From: Mya arenaria
Taxonomy: Eukaryota > Mollusca > Bivalvia > Myida > Myidae
DNA length: 64,000 bases
Direction of reading: 5' to 3'
NCBI RefSeq assembly: GCF_026914265.1
Contig: NC_069135.1
Span: 18,096,406-18,160,405 of the forward strand
Shown: piece by piece, positions 51,501 through 63,540 of the stretch
Layout: every line of letters starts with the position of its first letter
How positions within the stretch are numbered: the first letter of the stretch is position 1
Notes under the pieces: model-generated
The model's database searches: none
What the model was told of the DNA's origin: nothing
The model's input: only the letters and a program-made list of their open reading frames with translations
Made by a program: the position numbers and the translations under genes

Positions 51501-54500
51501 AACTGGTTTCTTGCCAAGTTGGAAAAAACACATGGTATTTTTGAGACCTTATAGAAGTATTTTTGTTTCAAAAAGGAAAAATACATGTGTTGTGACATAT
51601 TGGTCAATTTCAAAACCATGTATTTCAGGTTGTACGAGATGCTACCACACAAGCTTCACTTGGATATGCCTTTGTTGAACTGTCTTCAGTAGCAGAGTCT
51701 GTCAATGTTCTGGAGGTGTTGAAAAACATGAATCCACAACTTGAGGTCGACGGCAAACAAGTTCTAGTCTCTTTTGCCAAAAATACTTTCTCAACATCGT
51801 AAGTAAAAATAGAAGGAATGTTTGAATCGGTTTGAAAATTTGTTATACGTTTGTCTTGAAAGTGATTTTGAGTATTATTATTAAATCACCCAGTACAACT
51901 TTCAGAATGTTGAAACGATATACCGGTAGTATATATTTGACATGGAAATGAAGTTTGTGGGTTTAAGTTTGAGAATAATGGAAATGTTGGTTCTCATAGA
52001 CTGGTAGACACAGGAATGCCATGAGTTCTCATAGACTGGTAAACATTGGAATGCCATGAGTGGTAGACACAGGAATGCCATGAGTGGTAGACACAGGAAT
52101 GCCATGAGTTCTCATAGACTGGTAAACATTGGAATGCCATGAGAGGTAGACACAGGAATGCCATGAGTGGTAGACACAGGAATGCCATGAGTTCTCATAG
52201 ACTGGTAAACATTGGAATGAAGTGGTTCTCATAGACTGGTTAACAGGAATGCCATGAGTGGTAGACAGGGGAATGCAATGAGTTCTCATAGACTGGTAAA
52301 CACTGGAATGAAGTAGTTCTCATAGACTGGTTAACAGAGGAATGCCATGAGTGGTAGACACGGGAATGCAATGAGTTCTCATAGACTGGTAAACACTGGA
52401 ATGAAGTAGTTCTCATAGACTGGTTAACAGAGGAATGCCATGAGTGGCAGACACAGGAATGCCATGAGTTCTCAAGGAGTCCGGAGTTAGAAGAAAAGTT
52501 AAACACATTTAAATAGATGTAATTATGTGATCTATACATCTTTGTCATCATTGCCTGATGTACACATGTATACATTGACCCTAGCATTATATAAAATGTT
52601 GGATTGTCTCATTTTGCAAGTTATAAGATTTCTTTCAATCAGTTATTTTTCTTTCCACAGGATAGCCACTATTGCAGCTAGTAGTCAGCAGGCTTATGAT
52701 CAGAGCTCCGAGTACTACCAGAACTATGACTACTCCCAGTATGACCAAAACTCTGCTTACTATCAATCCTATGATGGCCAGACCTATGACTACTCCGCCT
52801 TCTACACTACAGATACTACCGGCTCAACGTCCACCACAACAACAACAACTGCAGGTGTTTATGGCATTTTTAAAAAAAGTAATATTTACAAAAATATATG
52901 TTTAATCCGATCTTTGGATAAACTCTAAAACAGTTAATATCTGTGTAAATTACATATGGGAATTTGGGAACTTATTCAAATCTTATCATTTTAACTCTTT
53001 GTTATGTTAATGATTAAACAGACAATCATGTAAATCATAAATAATATTGCTCATGATTCTTACTGCAGACACAACCAACACTGCAGCGGCAGTGGCTCAA
53101 GCAGCCATACAGCAGGCTCAAGCAGCTAAGCATTTCCAGAAACAGGTACGTCACACTCACTGTGGCACACATGAGATTCAGAACTTACCTAGAATGTGTT
53201 ACCATATAGAAGATGGTGACTGGTCCTTTTTTATGGACATGAAGTGCAAAAGCTATCATTTTGGGGGCACATTGAATTCAAGGATGAAAGCAAGAACTTG
53301 ACTTGGTAACTAATAAGAAAGGGGAAATGGGTGTGCATTATGTTACAGATGTTATGTATGCAAAGTAATGTAAATGTGTAATTTTCTGACATTGATTAAG
53401 AAAACAAGCCTTGTTTAACAGGAAAAATTGAAAGCATGTCAAACAGGACAAAAAGGACAATGGTGCCAGAGGTCCAATGTTAAAGACAATTTCCATGATT
53501 ATGTATGAAACATGAAGGAAATAAAGAGCGCTAACAAGACTCCTTCTCTGGTTTAATTCTTAAGGTTCAGCAGCAGCAGAAAATAGCGGAAATGTCATCT
53601 GAGGAAAGGTTGGCCCAGCAAGCCCAGGCTTGGATACAGAAAACTGACGATCAGGAGACCAGCTCCACCATGCCTGGCACTCCTGGGGAACTCCATACTT
53701 ACCGTGAGTAAACTAGTTTTTTTTTCTTATATAGATTCTGATATAGATATTCTGACTGTTTGGAAACAAATGGTACAAAGCTAGAAGCCAGTTCGCCTGA
53801 TAATAAGGAAATTTTAGTGTTAATGTATCAACATCATTTTCTGAAAATTCAATAAGACATTTTCTTTGACTGTTTATATAGTTTTATTTTGCTTAATTTC
53901 AAAAATTCCTCAAAATCAAAATTAGGTTGGCTTGCATCATGCTTTATCTTATTTCATATTTGCAGCGGCCCCAGATGTGTCTTTATACCAGTATGATGAG
54001 AATTCAGGCTACTACTACGACCCTGTCACTGGGCTGTACTATGACGCAAACTCACAGGTACACACATAATTTGTAATATGTAACAAGGGCCAATTAATCA
54101 TGAGACTTGTTTAGAAATATATGTAAGCTTAGATTGCTTGAAAAACTAGCTGAAAACAAATTTCTTTGTCAAATGATATGCATTTTATATTGTTTACCTT
54201 GTGAAATATGTGCAAAACAAAACTGAAACAAAACATGTTTATTATTTTACCAAATTAAATGAATATGTAACTTTTCCAGTACTACTACAACAGTGTGAGC
54301 CAGCAGTTTATGTACTGGGATGCAGAGCAGTCCACCTACATCCCTGCCCCAGCAGAATTCCAGGATGGCGGGGCCCTACACATCAATGACAAAGATAGGA
54401 AGGAGGGCAAAGATAAGAAGGAGAAGGTCAAGGTCGCAAAGAAAATTGCAAAGGTATGTTTTCACTGATCATACAAATGAGTTCAGTAACTCCAATATTA

Positions 54501-57500
54501 ATTGATAATGGTATATATAATGGTATATAAGTATTTATTGAATTTAGGTATTGTGTTAGACATTTCTTTTCACGACTAGTGTCAGTAGACTTTAAAACTT
54601 GTAACATCAACAATTCCTTAAACTAGGCTTTTTTTACTTCTGGGCTTTTTAATAAGGTTCGTAAAATTGTTTCATCTTTATTTCATAATATCTAATGATT
54701 TAATTGCTAATAAGGAATATGAAGTACACACTACTTGATATAGTTAAAAACATAATATGTTGAGTGAACATATGCTGTTCAATCCTTCACAATGCTTTTT
54801 ACAGCGTGAAGTTCCTTATATTGTAAAAAAAAATTCTTTAGGACATGGAGAAGTGGGCGAAGTCAATGAATGCTCAGAAGGAAGCTCTGAAGGACGGAAT
54901 GAGGAAAATCAACATGCCCAACGTCACTGCTAGGAAGGAAACTGCCGCAGCTGATGCTGGCTTTGCCATTCTAGAGAAGGCTGTAAGTGCTACACTTGTT
55001 AAAGTGAATCATTTCTTTGAAATTTAAGTACAATTTTTATAATATGTTATTTTAATGCGGAGACTTCCAATGCCCAAAGATTTATACTGTTTAAAATATA
55101 GTATTACAGTTATTGTAATTCATTTCTTTATCAGTATTGAACTTCAATATTGACTTGGATGAAAGAGTTCACAGCTAATCCTGATATTGAGATTAAGAGC
55201 TCTCAATTTCACAATGCAGCAAATGTCATAAAGGTTGTTTTTAGCTGCGTATTTTCATTTGAAATAGCAAGAATTGCCTTAAAAATATAAATGGCTTTGA
55301 AATCAATGTCAACAGGGTCCTGATCCTTTCTAACTATGATTTAAGGTCAAGTTTTAGATTATGTGGATGAGCATAGTTCTACTTTATCTTTATAGAAACA
55401 TGGTCTGCCTGAGGACAAGAAGTTGATGCCCCCTCCACCACCAATACTGGTAATATTTTACAATGAAAATAAAATACAGATTCCACAAACCTTTTTTGCA
55501 AAAATATTTTGTTGAGCTTCATGGATATGAAATCTAAATGTCACATTTGCACTCATAAGCATCAGCATTTTGAACAAATTATGTATGCATTTAAAACTTT
55601 TCTTAGATGTAATAATCATCTAGGATAGCTAAAAAATAAACAATAATGTACTCGCACATCAAGGGTGGAGATCCTTCAAAGGCATCAGAGCGGTCCAAGC
55701 CTGGTCTTGTGGCATCATATGGCGGGGATTCAGACGAGGAGGAAGATGATGATGTTGGGATGAATGGTTTTGACGAAGACAAGCTCCTTGATCTGAATAA
55801 AATGGCATGCCTACTGTGTAAGCGCCAGTTTCAGAGCAAAGACCAGCTAACCAGACATGCGCAGATGTCAGACTTACACAAGGTAACATTAAATAATGTA
55901 TTCCTTATTGATATGTGTTTTCAATGCATTTATTTTCTGACAATATCAGAAGGGTAATTTATGCTTTGATGAAGAGGTGTTTAAGGTTTAAGATGTTTGA
56001 TTCTTCTAATATTGAGATGTTCTAAAAGTGACATTGAAATCTCAGTTTACAATCATGTTAACTACATTCCTTCTTGCTGACTATTGATTGTGCATTTATA
56101 TTTTTGTATAGATAAGTAACCAGTTTAAATTTACCATGGTCATATTGATGTCTTACATGTATCAATGCAAATGTAATAAAACCATTTTTAATAATAGTAT
56201 AGTTCAGAACATCAAGAATACACAGGGTCATATTGCATGATTATTATCCTTGCAGCAAAACCTGGACAAATTACGTCAGAGCCATGGGCTGTCTTCCCCG
56301 GGTGGTACATCAGGCATGCAGTATCGGGACCGAGCCAAGGAGAGGCGAGAGAAGATTGGCTCTCAAGCTCCACCATCCAAGAAACGACCACAAATGCCAG
56401 AAACGTATGTTAATTAACTTTAATGCTCTCATTAGCAATTGAATCACAAGCTAAGATACTAAGGTGAAGATGCATGGGTTTACTAAGGTAAGAATAATGG
56501 GTAAGGATTTATTGAGCTTACTTGGGTAAAAATATATGGGCTAACTTAAGTGAGGATGTATTGGCTTACTTAGTTAAGGATGTATAGGCTAATTATACCC
56601 CCCAAAACAAAGTTTGGGGGGGTATACTGGAATCGGGTTGTCCGTCTGTCTGTCTGTCCGTCTGTCCGTCCGTTTTTTTTTTTGTCCGGGATTCATCTTT
56701 GTCGTTATTGAACAAATCTTTTTCAAACTTTCAGATATTAATGGCCATGATGTAAACTTGCGCCTCTGTGAAATTGGTACGGGTCACATGACCCTGACCA
56801 GAGTTATCTCCCCTTGATGTGTTAAAGTAGGCAAAATAAGCCCTGTCCGGGATTCATCTTTGTTATTATTCAACAAATCTTTATCAAACTTTCAGAAATT
56901 AATGGCCATGTTGTAAACTTTCGCCTCTGTGAATTTGGTACAGGTCACATGACCCTGACTGGAGTTATCTCCCCTTGATGTGTTAAAGTAGGCAAAATAA
57001 GCCCTGTCCGGGATTCATCTTTGTTATTATTCAACAAATCTTTATCAAACTTTCAGAAATTAATGGCCATGTTGTAAACTTTCGCCTCTGTGAATTTGGT
57101 ACAGGTCACATGACCCTGACTGGAGTTATCTCCCCTTGTAGGCAAAATTAGCTTTGTCCGGCCTAACTCCAGGGCAAACAACCTAGACATGGAGGGGCGG
57201 GGGGTATTCGTTAGCCTATGGCTTACAGTTCTAGTTTAGATAAGGATGTATGGACTTACTGGTTGTATGGGATAGGTAAGGAAATGGGCTTACTTAGGTA
57301 TGGCTGTATGGGCAAGAATGTATGGGATTTCTTATGTAAGAATATATGGGCTTACTTGGGTAAAGATGAATGGGCTTGCTTAGGTAAAATTGTATAAGCT
57401 TACTTGGGTAAGGATGTATTGGGCTTACCTGGGTTAGGATGGCAGGGATGTATGGGATTACTTAGGTAAGGATGTATGGGCTTACCTACGTTAGGATGGC

Positions 57501-59207
57501 AGGGATGTATGGGCTTACTTAGTTAAGGATGTATGGGCTTACCTGGGTTAGGATGGCAGGGATGTATGGGCTTACTTAGGTAAGGATGTATGGGCTGACC
57601 TGGGTAGGATGGCAGGGATGTATGGGCTAACTTACGTTAGAATTTATGGCCTTTATAGCCCTATTAATGAATAACACAGAGCAGTTTAGCAAGTATTGGT
57701 TTACTGTTGATACACTATACAACAGAGAAAAAAAATTCAATTTTAGATTATCATATCAACACTTAATTTTTGCCTTCATCTTTCCTATTCGCTAAGTCTG
57801 TGTTTATACTTTTTTTGTTTTCTTTAAGAAAAACCCATTGAACCCATTGAAGTGTATCATTACCTTACAGAAACATACAGGTTTTGTGCTGTTTAGAAGC
57901 ATGGCTGACACATTTTTCATACTATTTTGTATCATGTGTATTATTATTTCTCAAAACTTAATATATGAATATCTGCCTTTGTAGGATAGAGCAGCCAACA
58001 AGAGGTGGTATCCAGGGTGACAATATTGGCAACAAGTTGCTGCAGAAGATGGGCTGGTCTGAGGGTCAGGGTTTGGGCAGGGTCGGACAGGGCATTGTCA
58101 ACCCTATTCAGGTATGGGAATCACAAAGGTTTTGTTCATATACATATTTCCATAAAAACAATGTTATTGACATAAGCTTGGGTTGCAGTATTTATTGACA
58201 CAGTAGATAAAGGAAACAAAGAGCATTCCTTTAAAAATAGGTCCAAATGGTGACTGATGTTGATATAAATAAAACAAGATTATCTTTTCTCCCACCTCAG
58301 ATAAGTAGATCCATTAATTTAACCATGCTAGAAATTCTTATCTTGCCCACAGGCGAAGATAAAATGCCCGTATAGAACTTCTTTTAATGGTAACCACATT
58401 GTAATTACCTCCCTTGTTGAAGACTGTCGTCTGTAGCGCATCATGGAAACCTTGTCTGGTGGCAACATTTAGAACTCGAGTTAATTATTTCTTGCTTCAA
58501 ATGTCACCAGAAAACAGTTTTCATGCACCTATCAAGAAACAATGCTTCAGTCTTCTTAGAACTGTTTAAAGACCGATCAGACTCTACATCCTCTGAATCA
58601 CTGCGCGAATATGTTTTGCGGAAACTCTGTAAACCTCGTTTCCGCAAAACACTCTACGCTCGGGTCGGAATGAATCTTACACTCTCGGCCATGGAAGATA
58701 CTTATAATCTTGATGTTGTATATATTAATATTTAACTGTTGTTAAACAGTAGAACTCACCAAGTGAGTAATGAATATTGGGTTTCCCTCACTTGTACTCG
58801 TTAAATACACATCTGATTGCTTCATCATTCAAGGCATTGTGCCCTGTCATGTTTTTTGAAAGGTTTATCATTCTTCAAAATTTAACATACAATTAGTTTA
58901 TTATATGTATGACCCTATAAAACATGGTGGATCTCTTTAATTTGTAGCTTTTATATTTACATTTATGTCATTATAATTATAATTTTGAGGTGTGTGTTTG
59001 TTACAAAGAAATAAAACGTCGGTCAATTGTCTCCAAAACAAAAGTTAGTCTGTGGAATCATTTTTTGTATGAATATTTCAGGCTGAAAGGAGAAACCAGA
59101 GTGCAGGGCTTGGAATGAGGGGTTCTAAAGTTCAGATTGAAGACACAGACAATTACAAGTCAGCTCTGAAGAAAACACTATTTGCAAGATACAATGAACT
59201 AGAATGA
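42569..59207 (+). CDS. RBM5: RNA-binding splicing regulator of the RBM5/RBM10 family
   Basis: The family acts in the nucleus on 3' splice sites in early spliceosomes; its G-patch contacts DHX15 and its OCRE domain contacts SmN/B. Exons: 42564(ATG 42569)-42798, 44974-45082, 45368-45490, 45753-45819, 46454-46527, 47428-47535, 48321-48381, 49065-49121, 49381-49475, 51629-51798, 52661-52854, 53069-53145, 53565-53703, 53966-54057, 54280-54453, 54842-54982, 55396-55449, 55664-55882, 56256-56404, 57985-58111, 59082-59207. They give 861 residues in one frame. Domains: Tyr/Ser-rich and Arg-rich N-terminus; RRM1 from 138 ([15 protein letters not shown]); RanBP2 zinc finger 233-252 (WTC, CGVHN, CFKC); RRM2 278-360 ([13 protein letters not shown]); OCRE about 507-560 ([13 protein letters not shown]); C2H2 finger 702-728; G-patch about 790-835 ([10 protein letters not shown]). 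The first exon starts after an acceptor, so an upstream noncoding exon exists. Whether it is closer to RBM5 or RBM10 cannot be decided; it may predate their split. Confidence 0.95.
43060..43395. mobile_element. MITE-like inverted-repeat element in RBM5/10 intron 1
   Basis: Both ends carry AAGGCCT followed within about 35 bp by AAAAAAAATA and TTTGGTT[CA]GGGT in inverted orientation. The unit is about 335 bp, low in complexity and noncoding. Confidence 0.45.
43646..43815 (+). repeat. Interspersed repeat, copy 1 (RBM5/10 intron 1)
   Basis: The sequence opens with AGGGCTATTCCATTTAAA and continues with GGGAAGGCACT. It ends near a CCCCCCGGGGGGGGGGGGG run at 43770-43788. A related copy in inverted orientation lies in COPG intron 12, showing a dispersed repeat family. 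Confidence 0.5.
43910..44862. mobile_element. Non-autonomous DNA transposon in RBM5/10 intron 1, 5-bp target duplication
   Basis: The left end reads CAGGGCTTGAC and the right end, in reverse complement, CAGGGCTCGAC. CTTGT occurs on both flanks (43905-43909 and 44863-44867). GCCCGAT and GGGCA motifs repeat near both ends. Open frames of 60-150 codons inside overlap on both strands and match no family I know. They may be captured or fortuitous sequence. Confidence 0.65.
49764..51437 (+). mobile_element. Helitron-like non-autonomous element (HINE/pearl type) with a 145-bp repeat core
   Basis: It lies in intron 9 of the RBM5/10 gene. The 5' end is a hairpin (ATGTCTCCCCC at 49765-49775 pairing with 49781-49791), then a GTCCGT-rich stretch. 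The core has about nine units of exactly 145 bp (unit starts near 50021, 50166, 50311, 50456, 50601, 50746, 50891, 51036, then a degenerate unit). The 3' end has a CTTTTctcAAAAG hairpin followed by CCCATT and CTAG at 51434-51437, with T next. A hairpin plus CTRR end followed by T is the rolling-circle (Helitron) signature. Bivalve pearl elements have the same plan. No protein is encoded. Confidence 0.7.
51990..52475. repeat. Minisatellite in RBM5/10 intron 10
   Basis: Two interleaved unit types recur: GTGGTAGACACAGGAATGCC (about 22 bp) and a 40-50 bp unit with GTTCTCATAGACTGGTAAAC. They alternate in a higher-order pattern. Long minus-strand frames across it are by-products of the repeat. Confidence 0.85.
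56455..57660 (+). repeat. Minisatellite in RBM5/10 intron 19, split by a Helitron-like element
   Basis: Units such as AAGGATGTATGGGCTTACTT and GGATGGCAGGGATGTATGGG repeat at 56455-56593 and again at 57240-57660. The element at 56594-57234 interrupts them. Confidence 0.8.
56594..57234 (+). mobile_element. Third Helitron-like element, different subfamily with a 161-bp repeat
   Basis: It lies in intron 19 of the RBM5/10 gene. A strong 5' hairpin (TATACCCCCC... pairing with ...GGGGGGTATA, 56594-56627) leads into CTGTCCGTCTGTCC. Three copies of a unit with a 161-bp period follow (GTCCGGGATTCATC at 56684, 56845 and 57006). The end carries an AGCC-TAT-GGCT hairpin, CAGTT and CTAG at 57231-57234, followed by T. 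It sits inside a minisatellite whose units continue on both sides. Confidence 0.65.
58612..58651. repeat. Perfect 14-bp hairpin in RBM5/10 intron 20
   Basis: TGTTTTGCGGAAAC (58612-58625) pairs exactly with 58638-58651 around a 12-base loop. It lies in a 70-codon open frame that matches no known protein. It may be part of an unrecognised mobile element. Confidence 0.5.
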
Positions 59208-59665
59208 GGAACTTGATCATTTTGTTGATTTAGTACGAAGATTTCAGAGAAGTGCTTTTGAAATGTTTTAGGAGCCTGTTCTGCCTGGCACAGAATAGTT
59301 ATGTTAAGAAAAAGCAGTTATTGGCAAGAGAAAGCCCTCACAAAGGTCATGTTCTTTATCACAGTAAAGAAGCATAGACCAGGGTGCGTCTTTGAACTGC
59401 GAAATAATATCACAAAGTGATCAGCATCAGTCATGAACAAGAGAACTGCTATAGGGTTTTAGAATTTGAGATAATATTGGAAATCTAGCCATCCAATGGC
59501 TTTGTGCTGTCCCAGTTGGCTAAAAGGTCACAGGTTGTAAACAGCATATCACTATCATTGAGAAATGCTGGGCATTGTTTAATTACCAAGTTTGTAGTGA
59601 GGTGTATATCATCTAAATGATCTATCACTTTGTCATGTCATTGTATTATATGATTTGTTTGCCTT

Positions 59666-59671
59666 ATTAAA
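59666..59671 (+). terminator. Possible polyadenylation signal of the RBM5/10 gene
   Basis: An ATTAAA hexamer, the commonest variant signal, lies 459 bp after the stop codon. No canonical AATAAA precedes it on this strand. Confidence 0.35.
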
Positions 59672-59884
59672 CATTTGTTTCATTCATGTACTTTTATTGA
59701 TTTTGAATACATACACAATAGCAATGTGTTTAAAGAAAATGTGCTTGTCTTTGGTTTCTTAATTGTTGAATGAAAGAAATGGTCAACTGTTGACTCCAGT
59801 CTCAAATGATTTTTTTGCATTTGTTTTAAACTCAACTGTTAAACTCTTAACATTAAACGCGTTAAAAGATTCATGCTAGAGAAC

Positions 59885-60700
59885 TCTTACACCAGGAACT
59901 TGTTCTTGGTATGCAGGTTGGTCATGACCATTAGATGACCCTATTGATTTTGAGATCAGAAGGTCAAGGTCATGGCGACCATAAAGTGAAAAATGGTTTC
60001 CCTGGTTTGAGTCAAGGAACATCATACTTAGTAAAGAAGTTGGTAACGAACGTATGATTATGACCCCTATTGATTTTGAGGTTATTGATCTAGGTCACAG
60101 ACCATCCGAGAAAAATCATACCACACGTTGACTGACCTAAGCTAAAAAAGGGTTTCAACTCGATAACTAAAGAATGCTTGCACCCAGGATTTTCATACTT
60201 GGTATGCCAATTGGTCATGACTTGTAGATGACATCTGTTGATTTGGAGATCAGTTGGTCAAGGTTGCAGTGACCTTGAGGGGAAAAACAGTTTCCAATAA
60301 TAAGTAAGATCATTTGAACCCATATCTTCATACTTGGTGTGCCAGTTGGTCATTACTTGTAGATGACCCCTTATTTTTTCAGGGTCAAAGATTAACGTTG
60401 GGTATAGGTCGCAGTGACCTCTAAACTAACAAATTTGTGTGCCCAGGGGATGCAACGTGTAGGTAACCCCTATTGACTACAAGGCTAGTAGGTCAAGGTG
60501 ACCTTGAGGTAAAGCAATGGTTTCTGCTGAATACCTAAAGAATGCTTGGGCCAGTTTCATATTTGGTATATATTAAAAGATGTCCCTATTGATGTTGAGG
60601 TTAAGGTCACAGAACCTTGAGGTGAAAACCAATTAATTGGTCGCCAGTCCATACTTCTTTCTGCGCAATAGCTTAAAAATGCTTTGATCTAGGAACTTGG
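59885..60700 (+). repeat. Old degenerate array related to the Helitron-like 145-bp repeat
   Basis: Motifs such as TTGGTCATGAC, TAGATGACCCCTATTGAT, TTTTGAG and GGTCAAGGT...GACC recur about every 130-150 bp. They match the core unit of the two larger arrays, with many changes. No clear hairpin or CTAG end was found. It lies just downstream of the RBM5/10 gene. Confidence 0.5.
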
Positions 60701-61828
60701 TATCAGGCGATTAGGATGAATACAACAATGAGAACACCATCAGACACTACAATACAAGGGAGATGTTACACAACTGATATCTTGATCCAATTTTACCACT
60801 GATACACTAAGCTTCATGAAAGTGTTAAGAAAAAAGAATGCTTGAGCTTTTAGAAAAACACAATAATAATGAAAAGAATAGACTACCCCAAACATAATGA
60901 ATTGACTGCACAACAGTCTGTCAACAGTTTCATTATCCTGCAGATATGGCAACATAATTAGGTGCTCTGGTAATGCTCACACGAATGTCAAGAAAAGTTC
61001 TGTGTTGAACAGTGATGTCGAACTATATAATGTTGTTGAACTGTTTAACATATTACTTCATACTCGGTTTCAAGAGGTAAATGGACACAACTGCAAATAT
61101 TCATCTTTTTATTATTTCAACTGGCTGGACTACACTGTTTTACTTATTGTCTTAACACTATTTAGACAACGGGTTGATCAGGATAATCCAGCAAGTCGAA
61201 ATCAATGACACTGTTCAATATTGTGGACCAGGAAGAGATAAGATGTGACCGTTCCACGTCAGACTTAGCTGGCAACCATAAGAATATGTCTATTAAGGCA
61301 ATATGAGATTCAGTACACGATTGCCAATAACTGTGCAATTGCCTATCTGTTACTTTGCATATCCAATGTTTTTGTTAAAAGCCTTCAATGATTTTCATAA
61401 CACTGATGTCCAATGTTCATGTTATAGGCATAACACTCCCAATGCATAATTCCCAACGTCAGATGTCATAGAACATAATGAGACAAGAATGAGTGAGTAT
61501 CTGTTAATGTTTGCAAAACAACCATCGCTTTGTTTAATGCTTTACCATATCTTTAAACTTGCAACTATTGTGAACACTAAATGAACATACATTTTACACG
61601 ATGTTCAAGTTTTATTTTCAAACAACTCAGTTCATGTAACATGACGGCATGAGCATGTGAAAAAGAAATACATAATAACAACGAGGCTGTTGTAAAAAGT
61701 TAACATTCCATATACAAGGGTACAAAGCAAATAAATTGATATATGTTATACAATGCTTTATATGAATATGTCGAGAGTTATAGAGTATCGGATACATGTG
61801 TTATTGTACAATACAAATATATTAACAT

Positions 61829-62311
61829 TTAGAACCGTTTAACTATTTCCTTCACAAATTTACACAACTTTTTATATTTCGACATTTGAGTGTTACACAT
61901 ACACATTAGAGATTTAAATTTGATGACATTCGGATTGACATAGTCTTTTTTATCAATAAATCGCTTTCTGCTATTGGTTAAAGGTTTACATTCAAGTAGA
62001 TAGTGATATTCGTCTCCAATGCTACTGTTTGCTTGACACAAAGGACACTTCCTTGATGACATATCAAGTCCAATCCAGCTTCCTGTCTTAATAGGAGGAC
62101 GATGGTTTCTGGTTCGAAATTTAATCATAAACTTTAACAATTTGTAAGGTGAAGTTTTTAGATAGTTCTCAATTCCGAACTCGTTCTTAAACAATTTATA
62201 GTTGTTGCATTTACTGGAAGTGTTAACAATGCTATACCATTCATTTAAAAACAAACCTATGAGGTTCTGTTTAACATTGCAAGTCAAGATGTTGACTACA
62301 GCGTAATTCAT
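61829..62311 (-). mobile_element. 3' end of a non-LTR retrotransposon (LINE) ORF2, 5'-truncated
   Basis: An open frame of 160 codons ends in a stop at 61829. It carries the zinc-binding tail found after the reverse transcriptase domain in many animal LINEs: CPLC, a GDEYHYLLEC segment (Cx2C...Hx4C), an R-F-I-D stretch and a PNVIKFKSLM motif. The polymerase and endonuclease parts are absent upstream (above 62311), so the copy is 5'-truncated, as LINE insertions usually are. It is not a host gene. The clade cannot be fixed from this tail. Confidence 0.75.
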
Positions 62312-62799
62312 TTTGAAAACTTCCTCCGATGTTCCAACTCAGTTAATGGCAGTAATGAAGAAGTCAAGCTGTTAAGTGTTATGTTGAGCCTCAATATAAA
62401 AATAATGGTTCTCTTATTTACTGTTTAATGCCATTGCGCGGTGTATGTGCGTTTGTGTGTCTGTAACAAAAAATAATGGCTCCAATTCTGTCAATGCATT
62501 ATTGAACTATGATCCTTAAAATTTCTATTAAGCTAAGTGAAAAATTACAGTCTCAGGGAGACAACCTGTATTCAGTGGGTATAGTTTTTTTTCTTTCACT
62601 CCCTTGTCTTTTCTAGCCCGCCCTAGGGGTCTGAGGTTTTCTAAAAAGATATATTGTGATTTTCCTAAATGTGCAAATTGACAGCACAGACCCTTGGTAT
62701 TTAACATATTTTCTCGTGCAGTAGTTTTTAACCAACCCAGTTCCAATTGTGCTCCTGGTGTCAAAGTTAGTCGCACATTTCTACATTTATTCTATAAAC

Positions 62800-63540
62800 T
62801 CCAAGGCATATACCCTTAGCAACTTCCTACATCCATAGCAGCCAATGCCAGCCTAAGCAACCAGTGTCTTACTGTGTAAGAACGACTTCCTTTCGAAACA
62901 ACCCATGACTTCCTTAGCAACCACCTTCTTCCTAAGTACCCAGTGACATCCTTAGCAACCAATGACTTCTTAATCAACACTTTCCTTCATTCAACCATTT
63001 CTTTGTTTCCCTGCCAATCAATGACTTTTTCTGTAAACTATTGTTTTCTTAAGCAACCAATGACCTCCTAAGCAAACAATATCCCGCTTAGCAACTTCAC
63101 TCTTTCTTAGGAACAAAGAACCTCTTTGGCAACCATTGACTTACATAGTGACCACTTACTTCTTTAGCAACCACCTGTTTCCTTATCAACTTCCTTCATC
63201 CTTAGAGACAAAAGACATCCTTATTCACCTACAACTTTCTTAGCAATCAACAACTTCATAAACAACTACCTACATCCACCATAGCAATCAATGAATTCCT
63301 AATACGCACTAATGAATTTCATAAGCAAGCAATGACTTCCTTATAAAAAACTTGTATCCATAGTAACTAATGACTGCCTACGACATCAATGACTTCCTTA
63401 TCAAAACATGACTTTCTCAGCAACCAATAAATTCCTCAGTTATTACAATAGCAACCAATTACCTTTTTGACAATCAAAGACTTTCTTTTGCACCTTTAAC
63501 TTACATAGCCACCAATGACTTTCATATCGACCATCAAAAA
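62800..63540. repeat. Degenerate minisatellite near the right end
   Basis: Some 30 loose units of about 20-25 bp around TTAGCAACCAATGACTTCC fill the stretch. Repeated variants and indels show it is old. No gene is seen here. Confidence 0.7.

Noticed and set aside
51902..52587. Long minus-strand frames with repeated [12 protein letters not shown] peptides
   Set aside because: They are translations of a minisatellite inside an RBM5/10 intron and have no splice or family support.
62528..62776. 82-codon minus frame as a gene
   Set aside because: Part of it recurs near 23040-23095, so it is likely a dispersed repeat, and no family is recognised.
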